The notes: a model not told the origin generated them from the letters alone. Shown: positions 54,530 to 63,631, counted from the first letter of the stretch. The stretch is 64,000 nucleotides of DNA from Muricauda sp. SCSIO 65647 (GCF_021534965.1 NZ_CP091037.1:3107501-3171500), one strand, 5' to 3'. A program made the numbers and translations.

Positions 54530-55918
54530 TTGAAAAACAACATCACTGTCCTTGCCGTAATTGCCGCACTTGGCGGATTTCTATTTGGATATGATACAGC
54601 TATAATATCAGGTACTATTGGTTTTGTCAAAGTACAATTTGACTTGAATACGGTGACCGAAGGTTGGTATGTAAGTTCAGCCCTTCTAGGTACTATTTTG
54701 GGAGTGGCTTTTGCAGGAGTATTAAGTGATAAATATGGTCGAAAAAATATCTTGATTGCTTCAGGAGCTTTCTTTGCGATATCTGCTATCGGCTGTGCCA
54801 TATCGGGTACTTTTGACCAATTGGTAATGTATCGAATGTTGGGTGGGATCGGAGTGGGTATCGCTTCAATGTTATCTCCTCTTTATATTTCAGAAATCGC
54901 CCCAGCCAAGAATCGTGGCATTTTAGTGGCACTTTATCAACTAGCGATCACTTTGGGCATTTTAGTGGCTTATTTTGCCAACGCCTATTTTCTTTCGGTA
55001 TCTACATCGGTTGATTTTAGCCAAAGCTCTAAGATGGTTCAAAAGATTTATGTAACTGAATTGTGGAGAGTCATGTTAGGAAGTGAAGCTGTGCCGGCCT
55101 TGATCTTTTTGTTTTTGTTGTTCATTTTACCAAGAAGCCCGCGCTGGTTGATAATGAAAGGGAAAACGAAAAAGGCAAAAACAATATTGCTTCGGTTCAT
55201 GGATGATGATGGGGCGAACTTAGAAATCCATAACGTAAAGCAAGTACTTTCTGAAAAATCAATAAGTATCAAAAAACTCTTTTCAGGGCCATTTAAACAA
55301 GCTGTTCTCATTGGTGTATTGTTGGCGGTTTTGAGTCAATTAAGCGGAATAAATGCCATCATATACTATGGGCCAAAGATTTTGGAAGAAGGAGGTTTAC
55401 TGATAGGGGAGGCACTTGGGGGACAAGTAATTATTGGTGTCATAAACGTACTTTTCACTTTCGTAGCACTATGGAAAATTGATAATCTAGGTAGAAGGCC
55501 CCTATTGAAATTTGGTGTACTGGGTATAATGATTTCATTGATTACCGTTGGTCTTTTATTCTATTTTGAGGTAGGGAACACTACTGTTTTAATGATTTTC
55601 ATCCTAATCTTTATCGCATGCTTTGCTTTTTCATTTGGTCCCGTACTCTGGGTGCTACTCTCTGAAATCTATCCCTTGAAGATGAGGGGTTCTGCAATGT
55701 CAATAGGCACAATGGCTGTTTGGATCGGAACTGCTTTTGTAGGGCAAATGACCCCTTGGTTTTTAGAAAACCTCAAAGCACATGGTACGTTCTGGTTCTT
55801 TGCGGCGTGTATGGTTCCAGCCTTGTATTTGATAGTTTACGTATTGCCCGAAACTAAAGGTAAGACCTTGGAAGAAATCGAGAACTATTGGCTATCCAAA
55901 AAGAATAAGGTAAAATAA
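54530..55918 (+). CDS. MFS sugar porter (XylE/GLUT type)
   Basis: A 462-aa carrier with 12 membrane segments and sugar-porter signatures: GGFLFGYDTAIISG, DKYGRKN, LPRSPRWLI, QLSGINAIIYYGPKIL, NLGRRPLL and the end PETKGKTLEEIE. It imports a hexose or pentose with a proton or by facilitated flow. The start is a TTG (54530), as no ATG precedes the first helix in frame. It lies after the cstA terminator, so it begins a new unit that probably includes the GH92 gene. Mannose or ribose are possible cargos from context. Confidence 0.9.
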   Translation: MKNNITVLAVIAALGGFLFGYDTAIISGTIGFVKVQFDLNTVTEGWYVSSALLGTILGVAFAGVLSDKYGRKNILIASGAFFAISAIGCAISGTFDQLVMYRMLGGIGVGIASMLSPLYISEIAPAKNRGILVALYQLAITLGILVAYFANAYFLSVSTSVDFSQSSKMVQKIYVTELWRVMLGSEAVPALIFLFLLFILPRSPRWLIMKGKTKKAKTILLRFMDDDGANLEIHNVKQVLSEKSISIKKLFSGPFKQAVLIGVLLAVLSQLSGINAIIYYGPKILEEGGLLIGEALGGQVIIGVINVLFTFVALWKIDNLGRRPLLKFGVLGIMISLITVGLLFYFEVGNTTVLMIFILIFIACFAFSFGPVLWVLLSEIYPLKMRGSAMSIGTMAVWIGTAFVGQMTPWFLENLKAHGTFWFFAACMVPALYLIVYVLPETKGKTLEEIENYWLSKKNKVK

Positions 55919-55919
55919 T

Positions 55920-56117
55920 ATGTTCAGTATGAATCCTTTAGAAAAAAAAATAATAGTGAATTTAAGACAGAAAGCACACATTTTGATGCCTAAGGTATTC
56001 GTGTTTTTTCTGGGCATTACATCGAATAATTGTTTTGCATGGGTAGACTTTATGTTGCACCGGGTTGGGGATTTGACCAAAGCAGAGGGTTCCATAAAAA
56101 TCGTCATTGCACATTGA
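55920..56117 (+). CDS. Doubtful small ORF after the MFS gene
   Basis: A 65-codon frame whose ATG begins 1 bp after the MFS stop. The product (MFSMNPLEKKIIVNLRQK at the N-terminus) resembles nothing I recognise and has no clear signal peptide or domain. The opposite strand is also open over most of it. It is listed because of the tight spacing only. The remaining gap to 56209 is AT-rich and empty. Confidence 0.18.
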   Translation: MFSMNPLEKKIIVNLRQKAHILMPKVFVFFLGITSNNCFAWVDFMLHRVGDLTKAEGSIKIVIAH

Positions 56118-56209
56118 GAGCGGGGAAAATCAATAATGCTATTGTCAATCATTGAAAACCATGAAACACGGTTTACTTGTTTAAAACGTAACTGAAATGA
56201 TTAATTAAA

Positions 56210-58480
56210 ATGAATAGTTTATTACATATATTAAAACGAAATTATGTCTCAATTTTCACTTTGGCAATTGGGATACTTAGTATTTCTTGTAAGGAAGAGG
56301 TTCAAGAAACAACTTCAAAAAGACTAATCGACTATGTTGACCCATTTATAGGTACTGGAGGTCATGGCCATACGTTTCCTGGAGCCACCGCACCTTTTGG
56401 CATGGTACAACCTAGCCCTGATAATGGCACAGAGGGATGGGATTGGTGTTCAGGATACCATATTTCTGATTCCATTATATCAGGTTTTGGTCAACTTCAT
56501 CTAAGCGGTACTGGAATTGGTGATTTGACGGATATTCTGCTCATGCCGACCAACTCAGAATTGGATGTTGCCTTATTTGGAATGGAGAGGGACAGCTTGC
56601 CATATACTTCCCTTTTTTCACATGTGAGCGAAGTTGCATCACCTGGGTACTACAAAGTCGATTTGAAAAAACCTGCCGTTATGGTAGAATTGACCTCAAA
56701 TGACTATATAGCCTTTCATAGATATACCTTTAAAAAAAGTGAGTTGCCATCTTTCATAGTCGATTTGGGATATGCAGTGAACTGGGATTCCACGACAGAT
56801 AGTGGATTGGTTTTAGAAAATGAAAATCTTCTGGTAGGCTATCGCCATAGTACAGGTTGGGCTAAGAACCAAAAGGTGTTCTTTGCAGTCGAAACAACCG
56901 CGCCAATCACAAATGCCACATTTGTAACGGATAGGAAGGTATTGAGAGATGTCTCAAAAGCCAAAGGTATAAAGACTGGCGGGCAGTTTTTCTTTGATAG
57001 GGATACGGTCAGTACTGTTGAACTGAAAGTAGCTGTCTCTTCAGTAAATATTGCCAATGCCAAGGAAAATCTCTTGCTATTTGGAACATCCAACACATTT
57101 GATGATGTGCAGAAAGCAACAGCCAAACGATGGGATGCGACACTGTCCAAAATATGGGTTGAAACCCCCATAGATTCTCTTAAGACCATTTTTTATACAG
57201 CTTTATATCATTCACAAATCGCCCCAACTTTATTCAGTGATGTAAACGGTGAATTCAGACTTCAGAATGATAGTGTTGCCAAGGCCAAAGGTTGGGAAGT
57301 ATATTCAACACTTTCCCTATGGGATACTTTTAGAGCTGAAAACCCATTGCTAAATATCCTACAGCCTGAAAGGGTAAATGACATTATAAAATCTATGCTT
57401 ATGTATTATGACGAACAAGGTAGGCTACCTGTATGGACATTATATGGCAATGAAACCGATACAATGACAGGTAATCACGGGGTTTCGGTTATTGTTGAGG
57501 CATTTTTGAAGGGAGCACGGGGATATGATGTCGAAAAGGCATATGAAGCGGTCAAGAATACCATGATGGGTGATATTCGTGGACTAAAGTTCTATAAAGA
57601 ATATGGTTACCTACCATATACAAAATTGGATGAATCCGTTACCATAAGCCTTGAATTTGCATACAACGATTGGTGCGTAGCGCAAATGGCCAAAGCTTTG
57701 GGGAAAAATGATGACTATGATTATTTTATAAATAGATCGGAGGCCTACAAGTACCTATTTGACGCTGAAACGGGTTTTATGCGAGGCAAATCGGAAGACG
57801 GCAAAAGTTGGAACGAACCTTTTGACCCCAAATATTCCAATCACCAAGAACATACCGATTATACAGAGGGGAACGCTTGGCAGCATAGCTGGTTTGTACC
57901 ACATGACGTACAAGGCTTTGTGGAGCTTCATGGAGGAAGAGATAGCTTCACAAAAAAACTGGAACAACTTTTTACGGAAAGTTCAGAAATTTCAGGGGAT
58001 AATGTTTCTGCTGATATTTCGGGGTTGATAGGACAATATGCCCATGGCAATGAACCCAGCCACCATATTGCCTATATGTTCAATAAGGCAGGATTGCCAT
58101 GGAAGACGCAATATTGGGTCAGAGAGATTTTGGAAAGCCAATATAGTACCGGATTTGACGGCCTTAGTGGTAATGAAGACTGTGGGCAAATGTCAGCATG
58201 GTATGTTTTTAGTGCATTGGGTTTTTACCCAATGAACCCCGCTTCCGGGCAGTACGAAATAGGAAGCCCTATTTTTTCAAAAGCAACAATAGTATTGCCA
58301 AATTCTCGAACTTTTAAAATAAGTGCAAAAGAGACATCGTCAACAAATAGATATGTTCAGTCCCTTAAATTGAATGGTAAAATGTCAAATCGCACTTACA
58401 TCACCCATGAAGAGCTGATGGAGGGCGGAACGTTGGAATTTGAAATGGGTCCATATCCCAATAGGGAGTGGGGAAAATAA
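56210..58480 (+). CDS. GH92-family alpha-mannosidase lipoprotein
   Basis: A 756-aa exo-alpha-mannosidase of family GH92, calcium-dependent and inverting. Marks: N-terminal DYVDPFIGTGGHGHTFPGAT and PFGMVQPSPDN, GFGQLHLSGTG, and in the catalytic domain GNEPSHH (Glu615) and GNEDCGQMSAWY (Glu656, Asp657), with ALGFYPMNP after. A lipobox (ILSISC, Cys27) places it at the surface or in the periplasm. Family members trim alpha-1,2/1,3/1,4/1,6-mannose from N-glycans or mannans. With GH130 and the sulfatase it suggests a mannose-rich, possibly sulfated glycan. Its length is typical. Confidence 0.93.
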   Translation: MNSLLHILKRNYVSIFTLAIGILSISCKEEVQETTSKRLIDYVDPFIGTGGHGHTFPGATAPFGMVQPSPDNGTEGWDWCSGYHISDSIISGFGQLHLSGTGIGDLTDILLMPTNSELDVALFGMERDSLPYTSLFSHVSEVASPGYYKVDLKKPAVMVELTSNDYIAFHRYTFKKSELPSFIVDLGYAVNWDSTTDSGLVLENENLLVGYRHSTGWAKNQKVFFAVETTAPITNATFVTDRKVLRDVSKAKGIKTGGQFFFDRDTVSTVELKVAVSSVNIANAKENLLLFGTSNTFDDVQKATAKRWDATLSKIWVETPIDSLKTIFYTALYHSQIAPTLFSDVNGEFRLQNDSVAKAKGWEVYSTLSLWDTFRAENPLLNILQPERVNDIIKSMLMYYDEQGRLPVWTLYGNETDTMTGNHGVSVIVEAFLKGARGYDVEKAYEAVKNTMMGDIRGLKFYKEYGYLPYTKLDESVTISLEFAYNDWCVAQMAKALGKNDDYDYFINRSEAYKYLFDAETGFMRGKSEDGKSWNEPFDPKYSNHQEHTDYTEGNAWQHSWFVPHDVQGFVELHGGRDSFTKKLEQLFTESSEISGDNVSADISGLIGQYAHGNEPSHHIAYMFNKAGLPWKTQYWVREILESQYSTGFDGLSGNEDCGQMSAWYVFSALGFYPMNPASGQYEIGSPIFSKATIVLPNSRTFKISAKETSSTNRYVQSLKLNGKMSNRTYITHEELMEGGTLEFEMGPYPNREWGK

Positions 58481-58525
58481 CTACACATTTCTTCAACAAA
58501 AATCACGCACAAAAAAAATCTTTAG

Positions 58526-58556
58526 TTGAAGCTAAATTATCCTACGAATATCTTTC
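58526..58556 (+). promoter_or_regulatory. Candidate promoter for the sulfatase gene
   Basis: TTG at 58526-58528, a 20-bp spacer, then TATCTTTC at 58549-58556, one mismatch from TAnnTTTG. The spacing is right for Bacteroidota promoters, and the sulfatase ATG lies 84 bp on. Confidence 0.35.
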
Positions 58557-58640
58557 ACAACAAATCGTAAAACGACGTGGTCGCCAATTTCAGCCCCCTA
58601 ACAAATACAAAACAGAAATTACTATAAACATGTTAATTCA

Positions 58641-60479
58641 ATGAAAATGAAAAAACTCAAAACTATAATCCATGTTGTTGCGATTGTATTTTTATCATGT
58701 AATTCGAATCCACCGGAAAAAAACGTGCCTCCCAATGTTATCATTATAATGACCGATGACCAAGGTTATGGTGAGTTTTCATTTAATGGAAACCCGATAA
58801 CAAATACTCCCAATATAGATAGGTTGGCTAAAGAAGGAATTCAATTTACAGATTTCCATGTGGCTCCCATGTGTACTCCCACAAGAGGACAACTGTTGAC
58901 CGGAATGGATGCCTTTAGAAATGGCGCCATCAATGTTAGTAGCGGAAGGACTTTACTGCGTCCTGAATTAAAAACAATGGCCAATATATTCCAGGATAAC
59001 AATTACGCCACCGGTCTTTTCGGAAAATGGCACTTAGGCGACAATTATCCTTTTAGGCCGGAAGACCGTGGTTTTGAAAAAGCCATATGGTTCCCATCTT
59101 CCCATATTAACAGTTTGCCCGATTATTGGGATAACGACTATTTTGATGACACGTATATTCACAAAGGGCAAAAGGAATCGTTTAAAGGATATTGTACCGA
59201 TGTGTTTTTTGATGAAAGTATAAAATGGATGAAGGCCAGGGCCAATTCAGAAAAACCCTTCTTCACCTACATAGCACTCAATGCTGCACACTGGCCCCAT
59301 TTCGTTCCCAACCGCTATCGGGATCCTATCCGAAAAGCAATGGAAAAGAAACCTGAATTATTTGAAAATCTTGACGAAAAAAAACGAAGAGAGTTGGTTA
59401 GTTTTTTAGCTATGGGTGCCAATATTGATGAGAATATGGGTAAGCTTTTAGACTTTTTGGATGAATCGGGTCTTGATGAAAATACTATAGTCGTTTTTCT
59501 TACCGACAACGGAAGCACATTCGGGAAAGACTATTTTAACGCTGGTATGAAAGGAGGGAAAACGACTCTCTGGGAAGGTGGACATCGTGTTCCCCTCTTA
59601 ATGAAAACACCCGAACGCTCGTCGAACCGACCGGAAAAAATTGACGAATTATGTCATGTTCAGGATTTACTACCAACATTGGCGTCAATGTCGGGTATTA
59701 CTGATATTCCCCAAAAGTTAGATGGCGTGGACCTTTCCCCATTGCTTACAGGTGAAAAAGAAAAGCTAGACGATAGAATGCTAGTAATAAACTATAGTCG
59801 AATGCCTATGTTCGAGGTAAACTATACAACTAAAAACCCGGCCATTCCCATGAAAAATGGTGCAGGGGTGTTATGGAAAAACTGGCGATTGCTCGAAAAT
59901 AGAGAGTTATATGATATTTCAACTGATCCGTATCAAGATGATGATGTAGCAGCAGAAAATCCTGAAGTCGTAGCAAAAATGAGGGCGCATCTCGATAATT
60001 GGTGGGATGAAGTAAAAGATGAAGTATATGAACCTCAACGTGTTGTTATCGGAAGTGAACATGAAAACCCTATGCTGATTTCCGCATGCGAGTGGCTCGA
60101 TGTCTTTGTAGACCAACAAATACAAACCCGTTACGGACCCAAAAAAAATGGAATTTGGCATTTATTCGTTGCTAAAGCTGGAGAATATGAGTTTGAACTA
60201 CGTCGTTGGCCAAGAGAATCTGGGTTTCGTCTTAGACAAGGAATTCCTGAGAAAAAGGTAACGGACGGCACCTTTATAGAAGGTACCAGCTTTCCAATAT
60301 TTTCAGCACGAATGAAAGCTGGAAATGAAGAAAAATCCATTAAAACCTCAGGGGGTGATGTTGCCGTCAATTTCACCTTTGAACTGGAAAAAGGAAATAT
60401 TGAAATTCAAAGTTGGTTTAATGATGAAAATGGAGAATCAATTTTAGGTGCCTATTACATGTATGTAACCAGGAAGTAG
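58641..60479 (+). CDS. S1-family sulfatase lipoprotein with C-terminal add-on
   Basis: A 612-aa sulfatase. The metal site starts at MTDDQGYGE. The formylglycine signature is CTPTRGQLLTG with Cys78 (Thr replaces the more usual Ser at the fourth place), and GKWHLGD and LTDNGSTFG complete the active site. A lipobox at Cys20 (IVFLSC) places it outside the cytoplasm. Residues after about 460 form an extra beta-rich domain not needed for the fold. It removes sulfate esters from a glycan; the maturase that converts Cys78 is not in the window. An ATG at 58647 is an alternative start. It is the last gene of the island-like block. Confidence 0.9.
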   Translation: MKMKKLKTIIHVVAIVFLSCNSNPPEKNVPPNVIIIMTDDQGYGEFSFNGNPITNTPNIDRLAKEGIQFTDFHVAPMCTPTRGQLLTGMDAFRNGAINVSSGRTLLRPELKTMANIFQDNNYATGLFGKWHLGDNYPFRPEDRGFEKAIWFPSSHINSLPDYWDNDYFDDTYIHKGQKESFKGYCTDVFFDESIKWMKARANSEKPFFTYIALNAAHWPHFVPNRYRDPIRKAMEKKPELFENLDEKKRRELVSFLAMGANIDENMGKLLDFLDESGLDENTIVVFLTDNGSTFGKDYFNAGMKGGKTTLWEGGHRVPLLMKTPERSSNRPEKIDELCHVQDLLPTLASMSGITDIPQKLDGVDLSPLLTGEKEKLDDRMLVINYSRMPMFEVNYTTKNPAIPMKNGAGVLWKNWRLLENRELYDISTDPYQDDDVAAENPEVVAKMRAHLDNWWDEVKDEVYEPQRVVIGSEHENPMLISACEWLDVFVDQQIQTRYGPKKNGIWHLFVAKAGEYEFELRRWPRESGFRLRQGIPEKKVTDGTFIEGTSFPIFSARMKAGNEEKSIKTSGGDVAVNFTFELEKGNIEIQSWFNDENGESILGAYYMYVTRK

Positions 60480-60637
60480 TTAGGGTATTGGAACAGGTGA
60501 GACAAGAAAGATAATCCCCAAACATACTCGTGAAATGTACTTCCATCCCATTTTTTCCAATAAACCGCCCAATGGAGCATGAGCAGGGATATAGAAATGA
60601 TACCAAAAAAACCAATCACATTGGCAATTTCTTTCAT
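60455..60637 (-). CDS. Possible small membrane protein overlapping the mnmE stop
   Basis: A 60-codon frame whose ATG overlaps the mnmE stop (ATGA), the usual arrangement of a coupled gene. It encodes MKEIANVIGFFGIISISLL at its start, one hydrophobic segment and then a Trp/Tyr-rich tail (WKKWDGSTFHEYVWG). Its 3' end runs 25 bp into the convergent sulfatase gene. The first eight codons lie within the 28-bp repeat, and the left repeat copy encodes the same MKEIANVI before diverging. It is either a real gene reconstituted at the island edge or chance. Confidence 0.35.
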   Translation of the reverse strand: MKEIANVIGFFGIISISLLMLHWAVYWKKWDGSTFHEYVWGLSFLSHLFQYPNYFLVTYM

Positions 60638-60642
60638 TTTCC
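60615..60642 (-). repeat. 28-bp direct repeat, right copy (att-like, at mnmE 3' end)
   Basis: Identical to 36443-36470. On the minus strand its first nine bases GGAAAATGA are the last two codons and stop of mnmE; the other 19 lie beyond the gene. A site that keeps the target gene intact is what integrases of island-type elements use. Confidence 0.9.
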
Positions 60643-62031
60643 GATGCAGAAATTCGAGAATATATTGCCCAAAAGATCATCGGTGGTGACTTCTCCCGTG
60701 ATTTCTCCCAAATGAAAGAGCGCTTGGCGAATATCGATGGCCAAAAGGTCGCTGCTCAATTCGTTGGAAATACCCTCTTTGACTTTTTGAATCTCTTCCA
60801 GGGCCTTCAAAAGTGCATTATAATGCCTATTATTGGTTACTATGGTGTCGTTGCCACTCAATGAACCTATGTTTACAAATTCGAGCAATGTGTTTTTGAA
60901 AGCTTCAAGACCTTCACCTTTTTGAGCGGAGAGTAGCAGTATTTTTGCATCCTTTATGCCTTCAAGGATGGCCACAAGTGCAGATTTTTCTTTTTCTGAT
61001 AGTTCGTCAACCTTATTGGCGGCCACGACCAAGGCTTTGTCTGGATGTTTTTTTTGAATAGCGGCTATTTCACTCAATGAATGGGGTCCCTTTACATTTT
61101 TGGCATCCAAAAGGTAAACGACCACTTTGGCCTGTTCGATTTTTTCGAGTGTACGCCTGATACCGATTTCTTCTACAACATCTACGGTTTTTCTGATACC
61201 TGCCGTATCGATGAACCTGAAATTGATTCCACCAATCGATAGTTGGTCTTCAATGGTGTCTCGGGTAGTGCCCGGTATATCGCTTACAATGGCCCTTTCT
61301 TCATTCAAAAGGGCGTTCAATAGGGTAGATTTGCCCACATTGGGTTCACCCACAATGGCCACGGGAATGCCATTTTTGATGACATTGCCCAAAGCGAAAG
61401 AATCGATCAAGTTTTTGAGTACTTCTGAAATCTCGACCAAGAGATGCTCAAACTTCTCCCTATCGGCGAACTCTACATCCTCGCCAGAAAAATCGAGCTC
61501 GAGTTCAATAAGGGAGGCAAAGTTCAAAAGTTCTTCACGCAATCTGTTGATGTCATTGCTAAATCCGCCACGCATTTGTTGCACGGCAATTTGATGTGCG
61601 GCTTCACTATCGCTGGCTATCAAATCGGCAACCGCTTCTGCTTGGCTCAGGTCCATTTTACCGTTCAAGAAAGCTCGGAGGGTAAATTCGCCCGCAGTCG
61701 CCGTTCGGCAACCGTTTCTCAAAAAAAGTTGTACGATTTGCTGCTGAATGTACGGTGACCCGTGGCATGACACTTCAATGACATCTTCGCCCGTATAAGA
61801 ATTCGGTGATTTGAAGATAGAAACCAGTACCTTGTCCAAGACCTTGTCACCATCAACAATATGGCCAAGGTGAATGGTATGCGTTTTCTGTTGTGCCAAA
61901 TCCTTTCCTGAAACCGATTGAAACAATGATGCGGCGATGGCCATGGTATCAGGGCCTGAGATACGGATCAGGGCCACGGCACCGATGCCCGATGGGCTGG
62001 CCAAGGCAATAATGTTGTCAGTGTATGGCAT
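60634..62031 (-). CDS. mnmE: tRNA modification GTPase MnmE
   Basis: A 465-aa protein that with MnmG modifies the wobble uridine of certain tRNAs. N-terminal folate-binding domain (DNIIALASPSGIGAVALIR), a helical domain, and an inserted G domain with G1 GEPNVGKS (228-235), the switch GTTRD, G3 DTAG and G4 NKVD. The end is the invariant FCIGK, whose Cys takes part in the chemistry. Length is normal and the gene is intact. The 3' end forms one copy of the 28-bp repeat, so it looks like the target site of the adjoining island. Confidence 0.97.
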   Translation of the reverse strand: MPYTDNIIALASPSGIGAVALIRISGPDTMAIAASLFQSVSGKDLAQQKTHTIHLGHIVDGDKVLDKVLVSIFKSPNSYTGEDVIEVSCHGSPYIQQQIVQLFLRNGCRTATAGEFTLRAFLNGKMDLSQAEAVADLIASDSEAAHQIAVQQMRGGFSNDINRLREELLNFASLIELELDFSGEDVEFADREKFEHLLVEISEVLKNLIDSFALGNVIKNGIPVAIVGEPNVGKSTLLNALLNEERAIVSDIPGTTRDTIEDQLSIGGINFRFIDTAGIRKTVDVVEEIGIRRTLEKIEQAKVVVYLLDAKNVKGPHSLSEIAAIQKKHPDKALVVAANKVDELSEKEKSALVAILEGIKDAKILLLSAQKGEGLEAFKNTLLEFVNIGSLSGNDTIVTNNRHYNALLKALEEIQKVKEGISNELSSDLLAIDIRQALFHLGEITGEVTTDDLLGNIFSNFCIGK

Positions 62032-62036
62032 ACCGA

Positions 62037-62044
62037 CAAAAATA
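62037..62044 (-). promoter_or_regulatory. Possible -7 box very close to the mnmE start
   Basis: The minus strand reads TATTTTTG, a TAnnTTTG match, 5 bp before the ATG. If used, mnmE would be nearly leaderless. Its closeness to the start lowers confidence. Confidence 0.25.
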
Positions 62045-62114
62045 CAAAGAAGACATTTGCTGTAACATTTTATGAAAGATTGCTACCAATAAGTGAATCA
62101 TCAATCAAAATATC

Positions 62115-62474
62115 ATGGAAATAGTTAATCAAAGCGTTTTACGAAAAGACAACACATTGCTGTCGGTCACACACCTGACCCAATTGTTGCATTACATAAC
62201 CGGTTTTGGCGGTTTCATCGTACCGCTGATCATTTGGTTGACCTCACGAAAAAATGTAGAGGGCATGGATGAGCATGGCAAGGCCATTATCAATTTACAA
62301 TTGAGCTTGTTGCTCTATATCATTTTGAGCATACCCGCCATTTTATTATTTGGATTGGGCATTTTGACCTTGATCGGGGTCGGAATTGTAGGATTTGTAC
62401 TGCCCATCATAAATGCAGTCAAGGCAGCCAATGGAGAGCCACCATCTTATGTGTTGACCATACGGTTTTTCTAA
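62115..62474 (+). CDS. DUF4870-family membrane protein
   Basis: A 119-aa small membrane protein of the DUF4870 type: LTQLLHYITGFGGFIVPLII, then a DEHGKAIINLQLS loop (members usually read HGKxxxNFQ), two more hydrophobic segments and a C-terminal AANGEPPSYVLTIRFF. Its function is unknown; it is widespread in Bacteroidota and Firmicutes. It is divergent from mnmE and convergent with dnaN. Confidence 0.85.
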   Translation: MEIVNQSVLRKDNTLLSVTHLTQLLHYITGFGGFIVPLIIWLTSRKNVEGMDEHGKAIINLQLSLLLYIILSIPAILLFGLGILTLIGVGIVGFVLPIINAVKAANGEPPSYVLTIRFF

Positions 62475-62512
62475 AGTGTTGGGCAATGACCGACTTTCTT
62501 TTAGACCAAGGA

Positions 62513-63631
62513 TCAGTTGTTCAACATGACCGGCATCACCAGCATAGTGATGTGCTCGCCCTCATCGAGGCCATCGGCGGGCGTCAATATGCCTGCGCGA
62601 TTGGGAAGGCTCATCTCTAAGCTAACCTCATCAGAAGAAAGGTTGTTCAACATCTCTACCAAAAAGCGGGAGTTAAACCCAATCTGCATGTCATCACCTT
62701 GGTAAGAGCACGATAGCCGCTCTTCTGCCTTGTTGCTGTAATCGATATCTTCTGCCGAGATATTGAGTTCTGCCCCAGCAATCTTCAAACGAATTTGATG
62801 CGTGGTCTTGTTTGAAAAGATGGATACCCGTTTTACAGAACTCAAAAACTGCCCTCTTGAAATGGATAATTTATTCGGATTCTCTTTCGGAATGACCGCT
62901 TCGTAATTTGGATACTTGCCATCTATCAAGCGACAGATAAGCTCAGTATTGTCAAATGTGAACTTGGCATTGCTTTCATTGTAATCTATCGTAACATCTG
63001 ACTCTGAGCCTGCCAGAATTCCCTTCAAAAGGTTCAAGGGTTTCTTGGGCATGATGAATTCGGCCACCTCAGAGGCACTGACATCGGTTCGTTGGTATTT
63101 AACCAATTTGTGGGCATCTGTTGATACGAAAGTCAGATTTTCAGGTGAAAACTGAAAGAATACCCCGCTCATCACAGGCCGTAGGTCATCATTGCCTGCT
63201 GCAAAAATGGTCTTATCAATGGCCGTTGCCAAGATATCGCCCAAGATGGTCGTAGAACTCGGATTTGACAATTCAATAGCCTTGGGAAACTCGGCACCAT
63301 CTGCATAGGCCAGCGCGTATTTCCCGTGGTTGGAACTGATCTCTACCGTATTATTATCCTCGACCACAAAGGTCAAGGGTTGCTCAGGGAAGGTTTTCAA
63401 CGTTTCCAGCAGTAACCGGGCAGGTACTGCAATGACGCCTTCAGAATCTGACTCCACTTCAAGAACCGAGCTCATGGTGGTCTCAAGGTCAGAGGCCGAA
63501 ACGCTCAGTTTTTTCTTTTTCAGGTCAAATAGAAAGTTATCCAGAATGGGCAAGGTGTTACTGGTGTTGATAACCCCTCCCAATACCTGCAATTGCTTCA
63601 ATAAATAGGTGCTCGATACAATGAATTTCAT
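62513..63631 (-). CDS. dnaN: DNA polymerase III sliding clamp (beta subunit)
   Basis: A 372-aa clamp that tethers the replicative polymerase to DNA. It starts MKFIVSSTYLLKQLQVLGGVI and contains the three repeated clamp domains; VPARLLLETLKTFP, RPVMSGVFFQF and the end LVMPVMLNN are typical. The frame can be extended by one codon to a TTG at 63634, but the ATG at 63631 is the normal start. It is a single-copy core gene unrelated to the accessory regions. The order gldG-dnaN-DUF4870-mnmE looks like an undisturbed housekeeping block. Confidence 0.96.
   Translation of the reverse strand: MKFIVSSTYLLKQLQVLGGVINTSNTLPILDNFLFDLKKKKLSVSASDLETTMSSVLEVESDSEGVIAVPARLLLETLKTFPEQPLTFVVEDNNTVEISSNHGKYALAYADGAEFPKAIELSNPSSTTILGDILATAIDKTIFAAGNDDLRPVMSGVFFQFSPENLTFVSTDAHKLVKYQRTDVSASEVAEFIMPKKPLNLLKGILAGSESDVTIDYNESNAKFTFDNTELICRLIDGKYPNYEAVIPKENPNKLSISRGQFLSSVKRVSIFSNKTTHQIRLKIAGAELNISAEDIDYSNKAEERLSCSYQGDDMQIGFNSRFLVEMLNNLSSDEVSLEMSLPNRAGILTPADGLDEGEHITMLVMPVMLNN

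Larger units (their letters stand above)
36443..60642. mobile_element. Candidate 24-kb genomic island at the 3' end of mnmE
   Basis: Two identical 28-bp sequences in the same orientation bound this block (36443-36470 and 60615-60642). The right copy includes the last two codons and stop of mnmE, the position used as an integration target by Salmonella genomic island 1. Everything between is accessory metabolism and regulation, and everything to the right is conserved housekeeping. No integrase, relaxase or transposase was found inside. A decayed gene tail lies near the left end (37322-37523). The composition shows no obvious jump by eye. Homologous recombination or relict duplication are alternatives. 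Confidence 0.45.

Noticed and set aside
36471-60614. Search for an integrase, transposase, relaxase or tRNA inside the island
   Set aside because: None seen on either strand; every large frame is accounted for by metabolic or regulatory genes.
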